Below, piece by piece: positions 22,870-31,783 of a stretch of DNA of 64,000 nt. Each line of letters begins with the position of its first letter. Position 1 is the stretch's first letter. Below the pieces are notes generated by a model. That model saw only the letters and a list, made by a program, of their open reading frames with translations. It did not search any database and was not told the origin of the DNA. Position numbers and translations under genes: made by a program. Origin of the DNA: Thiomonas bhubaneswarensis (GTDB lineage: Bacteria; Pseudomonadota; Gammaproteobacteria; Burkholderiales; Burkholderiaceae_C); the NCBI RefSeq assembly GCF_001418255.1, contig NZ_LIPV01000010.1, positions 23,135 through 87,134 of the forward strand, written 5' to 3'.

Positions 22870-23604
22870 ATGAGCTTATCGAGCAACATCCTCATCGTCG
22901 AAGACGAGCCCGCGATTGCCGAATTGCTGTCCATGAATCTGCAGCATGCCGGACATTGCCCGATTCGCGCCGGCAGCGCAGAAGAGGCCTTGCGCGTCAT
23001 CCGTGACGTGCTGCCCGATGTGTTGCTGATCGACTGGATGCTGCCCGGCATGTCGGGCGTGGCGCTGGCCCGCGCGCTGCGCGCGGATGCGCGCACCAAG
23101 GCCATCCCCATCATTCTGCTCACAGCCCGCAGCGAAGAGAGCGACAAGGTGCAGGGGCTGGACGCGGGGGCCGACGATTACATCACCAAGCCCTTCTCGC
23201 CCAAGGAACTGCTGGCGCGCATCCGCTCGGTGCTGCGCCGCCGGGCACCTCAACTCACCGATGAACTGGTGCAGGTCGGGGGGCTGTCGGTCGATCCGTC
23301 GAGCCGTCGTGCGATGTTCAAAAAGCCCGGCGGCGATGCGGTCGAAATCCGCCTGGGCCCCACCGAGTTCAAGCTGCTGCACTATCTCATGGCCCACCCC
23401 GAGCGGGTGCACAGCCGTGGCGCGCTGCTCGACAAGGTCTGGGGCGACCATGTCTTCATCGAAGAGCGCACCGTGGATGTCCACATCAAGCGCCTGCGCG
23501 AGGCTCTGGCGCCGGTGCAGTGCGCCGAGATGGTGGAGACCGTGCGCGGCGCCGGCTATCGTTTCACGGCGCAGACACGGGCCGTGCAGGCGTCGGCGGC
23601 CTGA
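22870..23604 (+). CDS. phoB: Phosphate response regulator PhoB
   Basis: A 244-residue OmpR-type response regulator. The receiver domain has acidic residues EDE (11-13), phospho-acceptor Asp55 in LLIDWMLPG and the conserved Lys in KPFSPKELLAR. The C-terminal winged helix carries the ERTVDVHIKRLREAL recognition helix. When phosphorylated by PhoR it binds Pho boxes; sites fitting this lie upstream of both pstS genes here. Confidence 0.96.
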   Translation: MSLSSNILIVEDEPAIAELLSMNLQHAGHCPIRAGSAEEALRVIRDVLPDVLLIDWMLPGMSGVALARALRADARTKAIPIILLTARSEESDKVQGLDAGADDYITKPFSPKELLARIRSVLRRRAPQLTDELVQVGGLSVDPSSRRAMFKKPGGDAVEIRLGPTEFKLLHYLMAHPERVHSRGALLDKVWGDHVFIEERTVDVHIKRLREALAPVQCAEMVETVRGAGYRFTAQTRAVQASAA

Positions 23605-23747
23605 GAGTCGGATCTGCGACTTGCCGAAAGCCGCTAGAACGGGTCCAAAGTGTGATTCATTATTGCTTCCGCTGCGAGCCTGATGGGCAGAACTGACGGC
23701 CGTAGCGGGCAGCGTTTTCCGAGAGCCGCTCTTGTGGCGCGGCATCC

Positions 23748-25109
23748 ATGATTTCCATTGTCTGGCGCGTTTCCACCATCCTGCTCCTAGCCCTGCTGGC
23801 CGCAGGCGTGGGTGCGTTGATCGACGGGTATCCAGGCGCAGCCGTTGCGGCGCTGTTGGTGCTCATTGGCGTGGTGGTGCGCGACTCGCTGGCGCTGTCA
23901 CGATTGATCCGCTGGCTCAGAGCGCCGGAGGTCTCGGCTGTACCCAAGGGCTCGGGGGCGTGGGGCGAAGTGTTTTACCGCGCTTCGCGACAGTTGCGCT
24001 TGTGGACGGGGCGCCTGAATCACGAGGAGTCGAAACTGCATCGGTTCATCGAGGCGCTGCAGGTTTCGCCCAACGGGGTGATGCTGCTCGATCAGAACAA
24101 TCAGATCGACTGGTGCAACGCCACCGCGGCGCTGCACTTCGGCCTCGATGTCCAGCGCGATCTTCGCCAGCATGCCGTACACCTGATCCGCAACCCGGAA
24201 TTCGTCGCCTATCTGCAGGCCGGGCATTTTCACGAGCCTCTGCACATGCACCGATCCGGCGCCCGCACGCAGTTCACGCTCAGTGTGCAGATCTTTCCCT
24301 ATGGCGATCAACAGAAACTGCTGCTGTCGCAGGACATCACCCAGTTGGAGCGCACCGAGGCGATGCGGCGCGACTTCGTCGCCAATGTCTCGCATGAAAT
24401 CAAGACACCGCTCACCGTGTTGGGCGGTTTTGTCGAAACCCTGCGCGACGTGCCGATGGATGAGGCTCACCGCCTGAGAGTGCTGGACATGATGCTGACG
24501 CAGTCTGACCGCATGCGGCATCTGGTGGACGATCTGCTGGTGCTGGCCAGGCTGGAGGGCGATCCGTATCCGCCGCCCGAGGATGTCATCGACATGAAGT
24601 CGATGATGGCGCAATACCAGAACGAGGCTCAGGCGCTGTCCAACGGCCGACACCAGATCAGGTTGGAAGTGAGCACCGACTCCCGGGTGCGCGGCAGCCC
24701 GCAGGAGCTGCATTCGGCGCTGTCCAATTTGGTGAGCAATGCCGTGCGCTATACGCCCGACGGGGGCTCCATCACCCTGGCATGGGATGCGGTCTTCGTC
24801 GACGGTCAGCCGAGTTACGCCGAGTTCAGCGTGACGGATACCGGCATCGGCATCGCGGCAGAGCATATCCCGCGCCTGACCGAGCGCTTCTACCGAGTGG
24901 ATCGCGGACGTTCGCGTGCTTCGGGCGGCACCGGGCTTGGTCTGGCCATCGCCAAACACGTGCTGCTGCGCCATCAGGCCGAACTGCTGGTTCACAGCAC
25001 GCCGGGCAAGGGCAGCCGCTTCGTGGTGCGCTTTCCCGCCGCGCGCGTGGTGCCGTCCGATGCGGCGCATGCCGCAAGCGTCGTCGAGGACAAGCGCGAA
25101 GCGGCCTGA
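23748..25109 (+). CDS. phoR: Phosphate sensor histidine kinase PhoR
   Basis: A 453-residue membrane histidine kinase. Two close N-terminal hydrophobic segments span about residues 8-45. A PAS domain (~100-200) follows and then the HisKA H-box NVSHEIKTPL with His216. The HATPase region has N-box NLVSNAVRYTPDGG, DTGIGI and GGTGLGLAIAKH. There is no large periplasmic loop, as expected of PhoR, which senses via PstB/PhoU rather than directly. It is separated from phoB by 143 nt that I cannot assign. Confidence 0.95.
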   Translation: MISIVWRVSTILLLALLAAGVGALIDGYPGAAVAALLVLIGVVVRDSLALSRLIRWLRAPEVSAVPKGSGAWGEVFYRASRQLRLWTGRLNHEESKLHRFIEALQVSPNGVMLLDQNNQIDWCNATAALHFGLDVQRDLRQHAVHLIRNPEFVAYLQAGHFHEPLHMHRSGARTQFTLSVQIFPYGDQQKLLLSQDITQLERTEAMRRDFVANVSHEIKTPLTVLGGFVETLRDVPMDEAHRLRVLDMMLTQSDRMRHLVDDLLVLARLEGDPYPPPEDVIDMKSMMAQYQNEAQALSNGRHQIRLEVSTDSRVRGSPQELHSALSNLVSNAVRYTPDGGSITLAWDAVFVDGQPSYAEFSVTDTGIGIAAEHIPRLTERFYRVDRGRSRASGGTGLGLAIAKHVLLRHQAELLVHSTPGKGSRFVVRFPAARVVPSDAAHAASVVEDKREAA

Positions 25110-25147
25110 TCGACCCGGCGGGCGCAACGGCCGCTTTCAGGCTGCCG

Positions 25148-27238
25148 CTATTGCTTGCGCTCCAGCCGCGAGTGCATCAACACCTGATGGCAGCTCAGTC
25201 GGCTGCGCGAGCCGCGCGGACGGTGGTAGTTGCCGTCGCTGTCCATCTCCCAGGCATTGCCCGGATGCTGCCACTGCACGCGCAGGCCTTCGCGGATGAC
25301 CTGGGCCTTGATCTTGTTGTCGAGCAGCGGTACGGCGATTTCGACCCGGCGCAGCAGATTGCGCTCCATCCAGTCGGCCGAGGAAATATAGACCTCGGCT
25401 TCGCCGCCGTTGTGGAAGTAGAACACCCGTGAATGTTCGAGGAATCGGCCTATGGTCGAGCGCACCCGGATGTTGTCGGACAGTCCCTCGACGCCAGGGC
25501 GCAGCATGCACGCGCCACGTACCAGCAGCCGGATCTCCACTCCGGCCTGCGAGGCGGCGTAGAGCGCCTCGATGACCGTGGGTTCGAGCAGAGCGTTGAC
25601 TCGTGCCCAGACGCGCGCCGGCTTGCCGCTGCGGGCATGGTCGGCCTCGCGGGCGATGGCGGCCAGCACATTGGCGTGCAGGGTGAAGGGCGACTGCCAC
25701 AACCGTTTGAGCTCCTGCACCTGGCTGGAGCCCGTGATCTGCAGGAACACGCGGCGTGCGTCTTCGCAGATTTCGGGGTTGGCCGTCATGAGGCCGAAGT
25801 CGGTATAGAGCCGCGCGGTGCGGGCGTGGTAGTTGCCCGTGCCGAGGTGCGCGTACATGCGCAGCATCTTGCGACCGCTGTCCTCGGCGGTTTCGCGTCT
25901 GACGATGAGCAGCATCTTGGCGTGGCACTTGAAGCCGACCACGCCGAAGACCACGTGCGCGCCTGCGGCTTCCAGCCGCGACGACCAGTTGATATTCGTC
26001 TCCTCGTCCAGCCGGGCCATCAGTTCCAGTACCACGGTGACTTCCTTGCCGTTGCGCGCCGCCTCGATCAGGGCGTCCATCAGTTCGGAGTTGCCGCCGG
26101 TGCGGTAGATGGTCTGCTTGATGGCGACCACCGAAGGATCGCGCGCGGCCGTCTTCACCAGATCGACCACGGGCGCGAAGGCATCGTAAGGGTGGTGCAG
26201 CAACAGATCGCGCTCGCGGATGCGGTCGAAGATTTCGGCGTCGACCCCCGGCCAGTTTCGAGGAAGGGCGGGCAGGTAGGGGCTGAACAGCAGTTGCGGC
26301 TCGTTGACCTGATCGAGGATTTCCTGCAGCCGTACCAGATTCACCGGGCCATCGACGCGGTAACAGTCTTGCGGCAGGATATTGTTTTCGCGCAGCAGAC
26401 GCTCGATCACCTCGTGCGGACAGTCGGCGGCGACTTCGAGCCGCACCGCATCGCCGAAATGCCGGGCGCGCAGTTCGCCCTGCAGGGCAGCACGCAGATT
26501 GGTGATGTCGTCGTCGTCGATGAACAGCTCGCTGTTGCGCGTGACGCGAAACTGATGCACGCCGCGCACCTCCAGTCCCGGAAACAGTTGCCCGGCGAAA
26601 GCCTGCATGCACGAGGACAGCAGCATGAAGCCGTAGCGCGCGTCGCACAACTCCGGCGGCATGGGCACGATGCGCGGCAGCGTGCGCGGGGTCTGCACCA
26701 CGCCCAGCTCGATATTGCGGCCGAAGGCGTCAGTACCTTCGAGCTGCACGGCGAACACCAGATTCTTGTTGATGACGCGGGGGAAGGGGTGCGCTGGGTC
26801 GAGGCCGATGGGCGTGAGCAGGGGCGAGACCTCGGTCTCGAAATAATGCTGCGCCCAGGCGCGCTGCGCCTCGGTCCAGTCGGGCAGGCGATACAGGCGG
26901 ATGCCCTGTTTGTCGAGCGCGGGCAGCACGGCCTGCTGCAGCACGCGGTACTGGTCGGCAATCAGGGCGTGCGCCCGTACGGAGATCTCGGCCAGCGCGT
27001 CGCTGACCTGCATGCCGTCGGGCGTGCGCGAGCCCGGATCGGCTTCCAGCATGTCTTGCAGCGTGGCGACGCGGGTCTCGAAGAACTCGTCCATATTGCT
27101 CGACACGATGCTGAGAAAACGCAGCCGTTCGAGCAGGGGGTTGGTGTCGTCCAGCGCCTGAAACAGCACGCGGCGATTGAATTCGAGGGTGCCCAGCTCA
27201 CGGTTGAGCAGGCGGGGGGCGATGTCGGTTTGGGACAT
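25148..27238 (-). CDS. ppk: Polyphosphate kinase 1
   Basis: A 696-residue PPK1 (E. coli 688) that polymerises the gamma-phosphate of ATP into polyphosphate and can run in reverse. The N-terminal domain starts NRELGTLEFNRRVL. The phospholipase-D-like catalytic half contains RMYAHLGTGNYH with the phospho-His region, and QTIYRTGGNSELMDALIEAA. ATG 27238 was chosen; an upstream TTG would give an unlikely extension. It converges with phoR and diverges from ppx. Its position ties polyphosphate storage to the Pho system. Confidence 0.96.
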   Translation of the reverse strand: MSQTDIAPRLLNRELGTLEFNRRVLFQALDDTNPLLERLRFLSIVSSNMDEFFETRVATLQDMLEADPGSRTPDGMQVSDALAEISVRAHALIADQYRVLQQAVLPALDKQGIRLYRLPDWTEAQRAWAQHYFETEVSPLLTPIGLDPAHPFPRVINKNLVFAVQLEGTDAFGRNIELGVVQTPRTLPRIVPMPPELCDARYGFMLLSSCMQAFAGQLFPGLEVRGVHQFRVTRNSELFIDDDDITNLRAALQGELRARHFGDAVRLEVAADCPHEVIERLLRENNILPQDCYRVDGPVNLVRLQEILDQVNEPQLLFSPYLPALPRNWPGVDAEIFDRIRERDLLLHHPYDAFAPVVDLVKTAARDPSVVAIKQTIYRTGGNSELMDALIEAARNGKEVTVVLELMARLDEETNINWSSRLEAAGAHVVFGVVGFKCHAKMLLIVRRETAEDSGRKMLRMYAHLGTGNYHARTARLYTDFGLMTANPEICEDARRVFLQITGSSQVQELKRLWQSPFTLHANVLAAIAREADHARSGKPARVWARVNALLEPTVIEALYAASQAGVEIRLLVRGACMLRPGVEGLSDNIRVRSTIGRFLEHSRVFYFHNGGEAEVYISSADWMERNLLRRVEIAVPLLDNKIKAQVIREGLRVQWQHPGNAWEMDSDGNYHRPRGSRSRLSCHQVLMHSRLERKQ

Positions 27239-27369
27239 GAAGATAGGAACGGAAAGCCAGACGGCATTTTGCCAGCGCCGCGACAAATCCGAGCGAGAAT
27301 GACAGCATCCGATGAATTCTTGATGACAAGCTTCAACAAGTCGTCATCAAACTGACGTTCAATGCGCCT

Positions 27370-28905
27370 ATGCCCACTTTGATGAACCAGCATCTCGCCG
27401 CGGTCGATCTCGGCTCGAACAGTTTCCGCATGCTCATCGGCAGAGCACAGGACAGCGCCGCGGGGGTGCAGATCTACGCCATCGACTCGCTGCGCGAGCC
27501 TGTGCGTCTGGCCGCAGGGCTCGACGACAAGAAATACCTCTCCGAAGCAGCGCAGCAGATCGCGCTGCAAACGCTGCAGCGCTTTGGCGAGCGCCTGCGC
27601 CAGTTTCATCCCGACCGCGTTCGCGCCGTGGCCACCAACACGGTGCGCGTGGCCAAGAATGCGCCGCAGTTCCTGCAACGCGCGCAGGCGGCACTGGGCT
27701 TTCCGATCGAGGTCATTGCCGGGCGGGAGGAGGCGCGGCTGGTCTATATCGGCGCGGCGCATTCGGTCTCGGTGGTGCAGGGCAAGCGGCTGGTGGTCGA
27801 CATCGGCGGCGGCTCCACCGAATTCATCATCGGCCAGGGCTATGAACCGGGCATGATGGAGTCGCTCTACATCGGCTGCGTGTCGATGAGCCAGCGGTTC
27901 TTCCCCGGCAATCAGGTCGACGAAACCACCATGCGCGCGGCCGAGATCGCGGCCCGCAAGGAGATCCAGATCATCGCCGCCGATTTCAAGCGCAACGGCT
28001 GGAATCATGCCGTGGGGTCGAGCGGTACGGCGCGTGCGCTCGCCGACATGATCGCTGGCAGTGGCTTGAACCCGCCCGACCAGCCGGGCGACATCACCCT
28101 GCAGGGCTTGCGCGAACTGCGCCGGGCTTTCGTGCGGGCCGGCAACCTCAACAAGTTGCGCATGGAGGGTCTCAAGCCCGACCGCGTGCCGGTGGCCGCC
28201 GGCGGGCTGGCCATCATGCTGGGCGTCTTCGAGGAGCTGGGCATCCAGCACATGGAAGTCACCGATGCAGCGCTGCGCCTGGGCGTGCTCTACGACCTGC
28301 TCGGGCGCGAGCAATCGCAGGACATGCGCGAGGTCACGGCGCTGCAATTCATCCAGCGCTACGGCGCCGATCCGCAGCAGGCGCAGCGCGTGAGCGAATT
28401 GGCGCTGCAGCTCTACAGGCAACTGCGCCCGGATGCCTCGGAAGGGGAACAGCGCCTGCTGCGCTGGGCAGGGCAACTGCACGAGATCGGCTTGTCCATT
28501 TCGCACAGCGCGTATCACAAGCACTCGGCCTACATCGCCGCCAATGCCGACATGCCGGGGTTCTCGCGCGGCGAGCAGGCTGCGCTGGCGCAGCTGGTGC
28601 TGGCGCATACCGGCAAGCTCAAAAAACTCAGCGCCACCGATCTGGAAAGTCTCGATCTCGACGCCGTCATGGCGCTGCGGCTGGCCGTCATCCTGGCGCG
28701 CAATCGCACCGCGGTCGACCTCGACGGCCTGCGACTGCGCTACCACCCCACGGGCGTGAGCCTGCCGGGGCTGCGCCCCGCGCTCGACATCGTCGCGCCC
28801 GAGCCTTGGCTGAAAGCCAACCCGCTGACCGAATATAGCCTGCGCCAGGAGGCGGCCGAATGGGCGCGGCTGAACTGGAACGTCGCGTTACACAGTCTGA
28901 CTTGA
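27370..28905 (+). CDS. ppx: Exopolyphosphatase / pppGpp phosphohydrolase family
   Basis: A 511-residue Ppx/GppA protein. The ASKHA-fold nucleotide/phosphate loops are AVDLGSNSFRM near the N-terminus and VVDIGGGSTEFI (~residues 142-153). The C-terminal ~200 residues form the HD-like helical domain, with HEIGLSISHSAYHKHS. Such enzymes remove terminal phosphates from polyphosphate or convert pppGpp to ppGpp; placement beside ppk favours Ppx. A second ATG four codons in is possible. Confidence 0.93.
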   Translation: MPTLMNQHLAAVDLGSNSFRMLIGRAQDSAAGVQIYAIDSLREPVRLAAGLDDKKYLSEAAQQIALQTLQRFGERLRQFHPDRVRAVATNTVRVAKNAPQFLQRAQAALGFPIEVIAGREEARLVYIGAAHSVSVVQGKRLVVDIGGGSTEFIIGQGYEPGMMESLYIGCVSMSQRFFPGNQVDETTMRAAEIAARKEIQIIAADFKRNGWNHAVGSSGTARALADMIAGSGLNPPDQPGDITLQGLRELRRAFVRAGNLNKLRMEGLKPDRVPVAAGGLAIMLGVFEELGIQHMEVTDAALRLGVLYDLLGREQSQDMREVTALQFIQRYGADPQQAQRVSELALQLYRQLRPDASEGEQRLLRWAGQLHEIGLSISHSAYHKHSAYIAANADMPGFSRGEQAALAQLVLAHTGKLKKLSATDLESLDLDAVMALRLAVILARNRTAVDLDGLRLRYHPTGVSLPGLRPALDIVAPEPWLKANPLTEYSLRQEAAEWARLNWNVALHSLT

Positions 28906-28978
28906 TGGTCTAGCGGGCGCAGCCTATGGTTTGTACCGACGCCTTACCAGCGGTACAGGACGGTTCAAGGAGCCCATG

Positions 28979-29596
28979 ATGCACATCATCCTGACACGAC
29001 ATGGTGAGGTCGAAGGCATCCGCCCCGAGCGGTTTCGCGGGCGCATGGAACTCGAACTCACCGCGCACGGACGCCAGCAGGCCAAGGCCGTGGCGCATCG
29101 CATAGCGGCCGAATTCGCGCCGCAAGCCGTCTACACCAGCCCGATGGGGCGCTGCCGCGATACCGGCGCCGAAATCGCGTCGGCCTGCGGCCTGAGCGCA
29201 CAGGTGCTCGAAGGCGTGAATGATCTCGACTACGGCGCCTGGCAATGGAAAACCCACGACGAAGTGCAGTCGTCGCACCCGCAGGACTACGCGCTGTGGA
29301 AAGCCGCGTCGCAGTGGGTGCGTTTTCCCGACGGTGAATCGCTGCAGGATCTGGCATTGCGAACGGCCGACGCGCTGCGCACCCTGATGCAGCGGCATGC
29401 CGATCACACGGTGGTGCTGGTCGGGCATGACAGCGTCAACCGCGCCTTGCTGTTGCAAGCGCTCGATCTGCCACTCTCGGCTTATTGGCGCATCACCCAA
29501 CATCCGTGCTGCCTCAACAGGTTCGAGGTGGACGCGCACGGCAAGGTGGTACTGCATTGTGTCAACGACACGTCGCATTTGAGGGAACTCGCATGA
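28979..29596 (+). CDS. Histidine phosphatase family protein (phosphoglycerate mutase-like)
   Basis: A 205-residue protein of the histidine phosphatase superfamily. The catalytic motif ILTRHGEVEG (RHG) is at the N-terminus and the second conserved His is in VVLVGHDSVNRALL near residue 150. Members include alpha-ribazole phosphatase (CobC), phosphoglycerate mutases and regulatory phosphatases. Nothing nearby points to cobalamin synthesis, so the substrate is open. AAGGAG sits 6 nt before ATG 28979 but only 3 nt before ATG 28976, so the second is preferred. It overlaps the HIT gene by 4 nt. Confidence 0.85.
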   Translation: MHIILTRHGEVEGIRPERFRGRMELELTAHGRQQAKAVAHRIAAEFAPQAVYTSPMGRCRDTGAEIASACGLSAQVLEGVNDLDYGAWQWKTHDEVQSSHPQDYALWKAASQWVRFPDGESLQDLALRTADALRTLMQRHADHTVVLVGHDSVNRALLLQALDLPLSAYWRITQHPCCLNRFEVDAHGKVVLHCVNDTSHLRELA

Positions 29597-29973
29597 ACGC
29601 TGACGCCGACCCACAATGCCCGTTCTGCCGGGAGATGCCCCGGGTTCTGCACAACGAGTTGGCCTTCGCGGTGTATGACCGAACCCCCGTCAATCCGGGG
29701 CACATGCTGCTGATTCCGTTTCGCCATGTGGCTGACTGGTTCGACTGTACGGAGCAGGAACAGCAGGCGCTGCTCGCCCTGGCCGCGGTTGGCCGAGACC
29801 GGCTGCAGCGCGAACGCCAGCCCGACGGCTTCAACCTCGGGGTGAACTGTGGACCCGCCGCAGGACAAAGCATTTTCCATGTGCATCTGCATTTGATTCC
29901 GCGCTATCGCGGCGATATGGCCGACCCGCTGGGCGGGGTGCGCGGGGTCATTCCGGCTCGGCAGAAGTACTGA
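29593..29973 (+). CDS. HIT family nucleotide-binding protein
   Basis: A 126-residue histidine-triad protein with HVHLHLIPR (~residues 97-105), the HxHxHxx active-site motif, and an N-terminal CPFC pair that may bind zinc. HIT proteins hydrolyse or transfer nucleoside monophosphates, for example AMP from adenylated amines or dinucleoside polyphosphates. It is translationally coupled to the phosphatase upstream (ATGA), suggesting that the two act together on a phosphorylated or adenylated small molecule. Confidence 0.88.
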   Translation: MNADADPQCPFCREMPRVLHNELAFAVYDRTPVNPGHMLLIPFRHVADWFDCTEQEQQALLALAAVGRDRLQRERQPDGFNLGVNCGPAAGQSIFHVHLHLIPRYRGDMADPLGGVRGVIPARQKY

Positions 29974-30368
29974 GCCCGGCCCTGGGGGGCTCAGTAGCAG
30001 GACGACAGAGTCGGGACACTTGCATTTCGATGCAACTGAGCGTCGGCGTTTCATTGACCCTGCGGCTTTCGTGGCCTAAATTAAAAAACATCAAACGGCG
30101 ATGGAGTTCGCCGTTCAAATGCCTCTGAGGGCTTGCCCCGGGCTGATGACTCCTACCCGTCTTCATGCTGGCCCCTGGTTTTTTCAAGGGGCTGCGACCG
30201 TAGCGAGAAAACCGGATGTCATCAGTCCTGTCGATTCCTCTTGTCTTGCCCTTTCCGCAAGACCGCGCCCCTGTCTTCCAGGCCGTGCGCACTCATCCCT
30301 CAAAGCCCCGCACGCTTGTTCAAGGCGTTGGCCCCCTCATGCCCACTCAACTTTGAAAGGAGTTCAGC
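29974..30368. other. 395-bp gene-free region before cfa
   Basis: No credible gene lies here. CTGAGCCC (29970-29977) pairs with GGGCTCAG (29987-29994) as a hairpin over the end of the HIT gene, without a T-run. A second small hairpin TTGCAT-TTCG-ATGCAA lies at 30020-30035. An AT-rich stretch at about 30078-30095 is unusual for this DNA and may hold the cfa promoter. The long leader before cfa could carry post-transcriptional control, but I recognise no known element. Confidence 0.5.
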
Positions 30369-31736
30369 ATGTCCTCGATCCCTTCTTCGCTTCTCGGTCA
30401 GGTCGATGCGCGTCTGTCGCATCTTCCCTTGCCTTGCAGTGTCGTCTTGCCGGGCGGTCAACGTGTCGGCCCGAGCCATGCGCAGGTTGAAATGCGGCTG
30501 AGGGACAAGCGGGCGCTGTGGCACATCACCACGGGGCAGATCGGCAAGCTGGCCGAAGATTACGTGGAGGGCCTGGTGGACATCTTCGGCAGCCTGCGCG
30601 ATCTCATGCGTATCGCGCCAGTGCTGCTCGACGACGACCCGCGCAACGAGCCCTCGGCCGCCACCGCGCGCATCTGGCATCAGTTGCGCCGCACCCTGTG
30701 GGAACACTCGCACCATTCACGCGAGAAAGACGCCGCGCAGATCCAGAGCCACTACGACGTCTCCGACGACTTCTATGCGCTCTGGCTCGACCCGCGCCGG
30801 GTGTACTCATGCGCCTACTTCGCCCAGCCTTCCATGACCCTGGCGCAGGCACAGGAGGCCAAGCTTGACCACATCTGCACCAAGCTCATGCTCAAGCCGG
30901 GCGAGAGGTTCATCGACATCGGCGCGGGTTGGGGCGGGCTGCTGCTCTGGGCCGCAGAGCACTACGGCGTGGACGCCACGGGCATCACCCTGTCGAAGAA
31001 CCAATACAACCATGTGAACCGGCTGATCGCCGAGAAAGGGCTGCAGGGCAGGGTGCGCATGCTGTTGCAGGATTACCGCGACGTCGATGAGTCTCAGCCT
31101 TTCGACAAGGTGGCCTCGGTGGGCATGTGCGAGCACGTGGGCCGTCCCAATCTGCCGCTGTATTTCAGCAAGATCCGCCGCCTGCTCAAGCCGGGCGGAC
31201 TGGTGATGAACCACGGCATCACCGCCGGGGGAGTTGACAACAGCCAGCTCGCCGGCGGCATGGGCGACTTCATCGAAAAATACATTTTCCCCGGCGGCCA
31301 GCTTGTCCATATCAGCGTGATGGCCGACACCATGGCCCGCGGCGGTCTGGAGCCCTTGGACATGGAATGCCTGCGGCCGCATTACGCCAAGACCCTGTGG
31401 TACTGGGTGGACGCGCTCGAAGGCCACATCGACGAAGCCCGTCGCGTGTTGGGCGACAAGGCCGAAAAGACGCTGCGCGCCTACCGCCTTTACCTCGCAG
31501 GCTCGGCCATGGGCTTCGAGCAGGGATGGATTTCGCTGTTTCAGATGTTGGGCAGCCGTCCCGATGGCGTGGTGGAAGAACGGGTGGACTGCAGCCAGAC
31601 CTTGCGTGCGCGGCAGTGCGAGTACCCGTTCACGCGCGGCTATATGTACGAGGCAAAGGGGCAGCCCATGTCGGGTGAGGTGGCGGCAGACCTCGGTTCA
31701 CCCAAGAGCGCTCCGCGTCAGACCGAAACCGTTTGA
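30369..31736 (+). CDS. cfa: Cyclopropane-fatty-acyl-phospholipid synthase
   Basis: A 455-residue Cfa-type methyltransferase that adds a methylene group from SAM across double bonds of membrane phospholipid acyl chains. The SAM-binding motif FIDIGAGWGGLLLWAAEHYG lies at about residues 179-198. Further on are ITLSKNQY, the VGMCEHVGRPNLPLYF catalytic region and the C-terminal SAMGFEQGWISLFQ segment. AAGGAG precedes the ATG by 6 nt. Cyclopropanation protects membranes against acid and oxidative stress, which fits an acid-tolerant organism. Confidence 0.95.
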   Translation: MSSIPSSLLGQVDARLSHLPLPCSVVLPGGQRVGPSHAQVEMRLRDKRALWHITTGQIGKLAEDYVEGLVDIFGSLRDLMRIAPVLLDDDPRNEPSAATARIWHQLRRTLWEHSHHSREKDAAQIQSHYDVSDDFYALWLDPRRVYSCAYFAQPSMTLAQAQEAKLDHICTKLMLKPGERFIDIGAGWGGLLLWAAEHYGVDATGITLSKNQYNHVNRLIAEKGLQGRVRMLLQDYRDVDESQPFDKVASVGMCEHVGRPNLPLYFSKIRRLLKPGGLVMNHGITAGGVDNSQLAGGMGDFIEKYIFPGGQLVHISVMADTMARGGLEPLDMECLRPHYAKTLWYWVDALEGHIDEARRVLGDKAEKTLRAYRLYLAGSAMGFEQGWISLFQMLGSRPDGVVEERVDCSQTLRARQCEYPFTRGYMYEAKGQPMSGEVAADLGSPKSAPRQTETV

Positions 31737-31783
31737 GCGCATGGCCTCGGGCGCAGCCCGATGGCACTACTCGAAAGCAGGCC

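Noticed and set aside
25433..27355. 640-codon open frame antisense to ppk
   Set aside because: Shadow of ppk. No domain, start site or promoter supports it.
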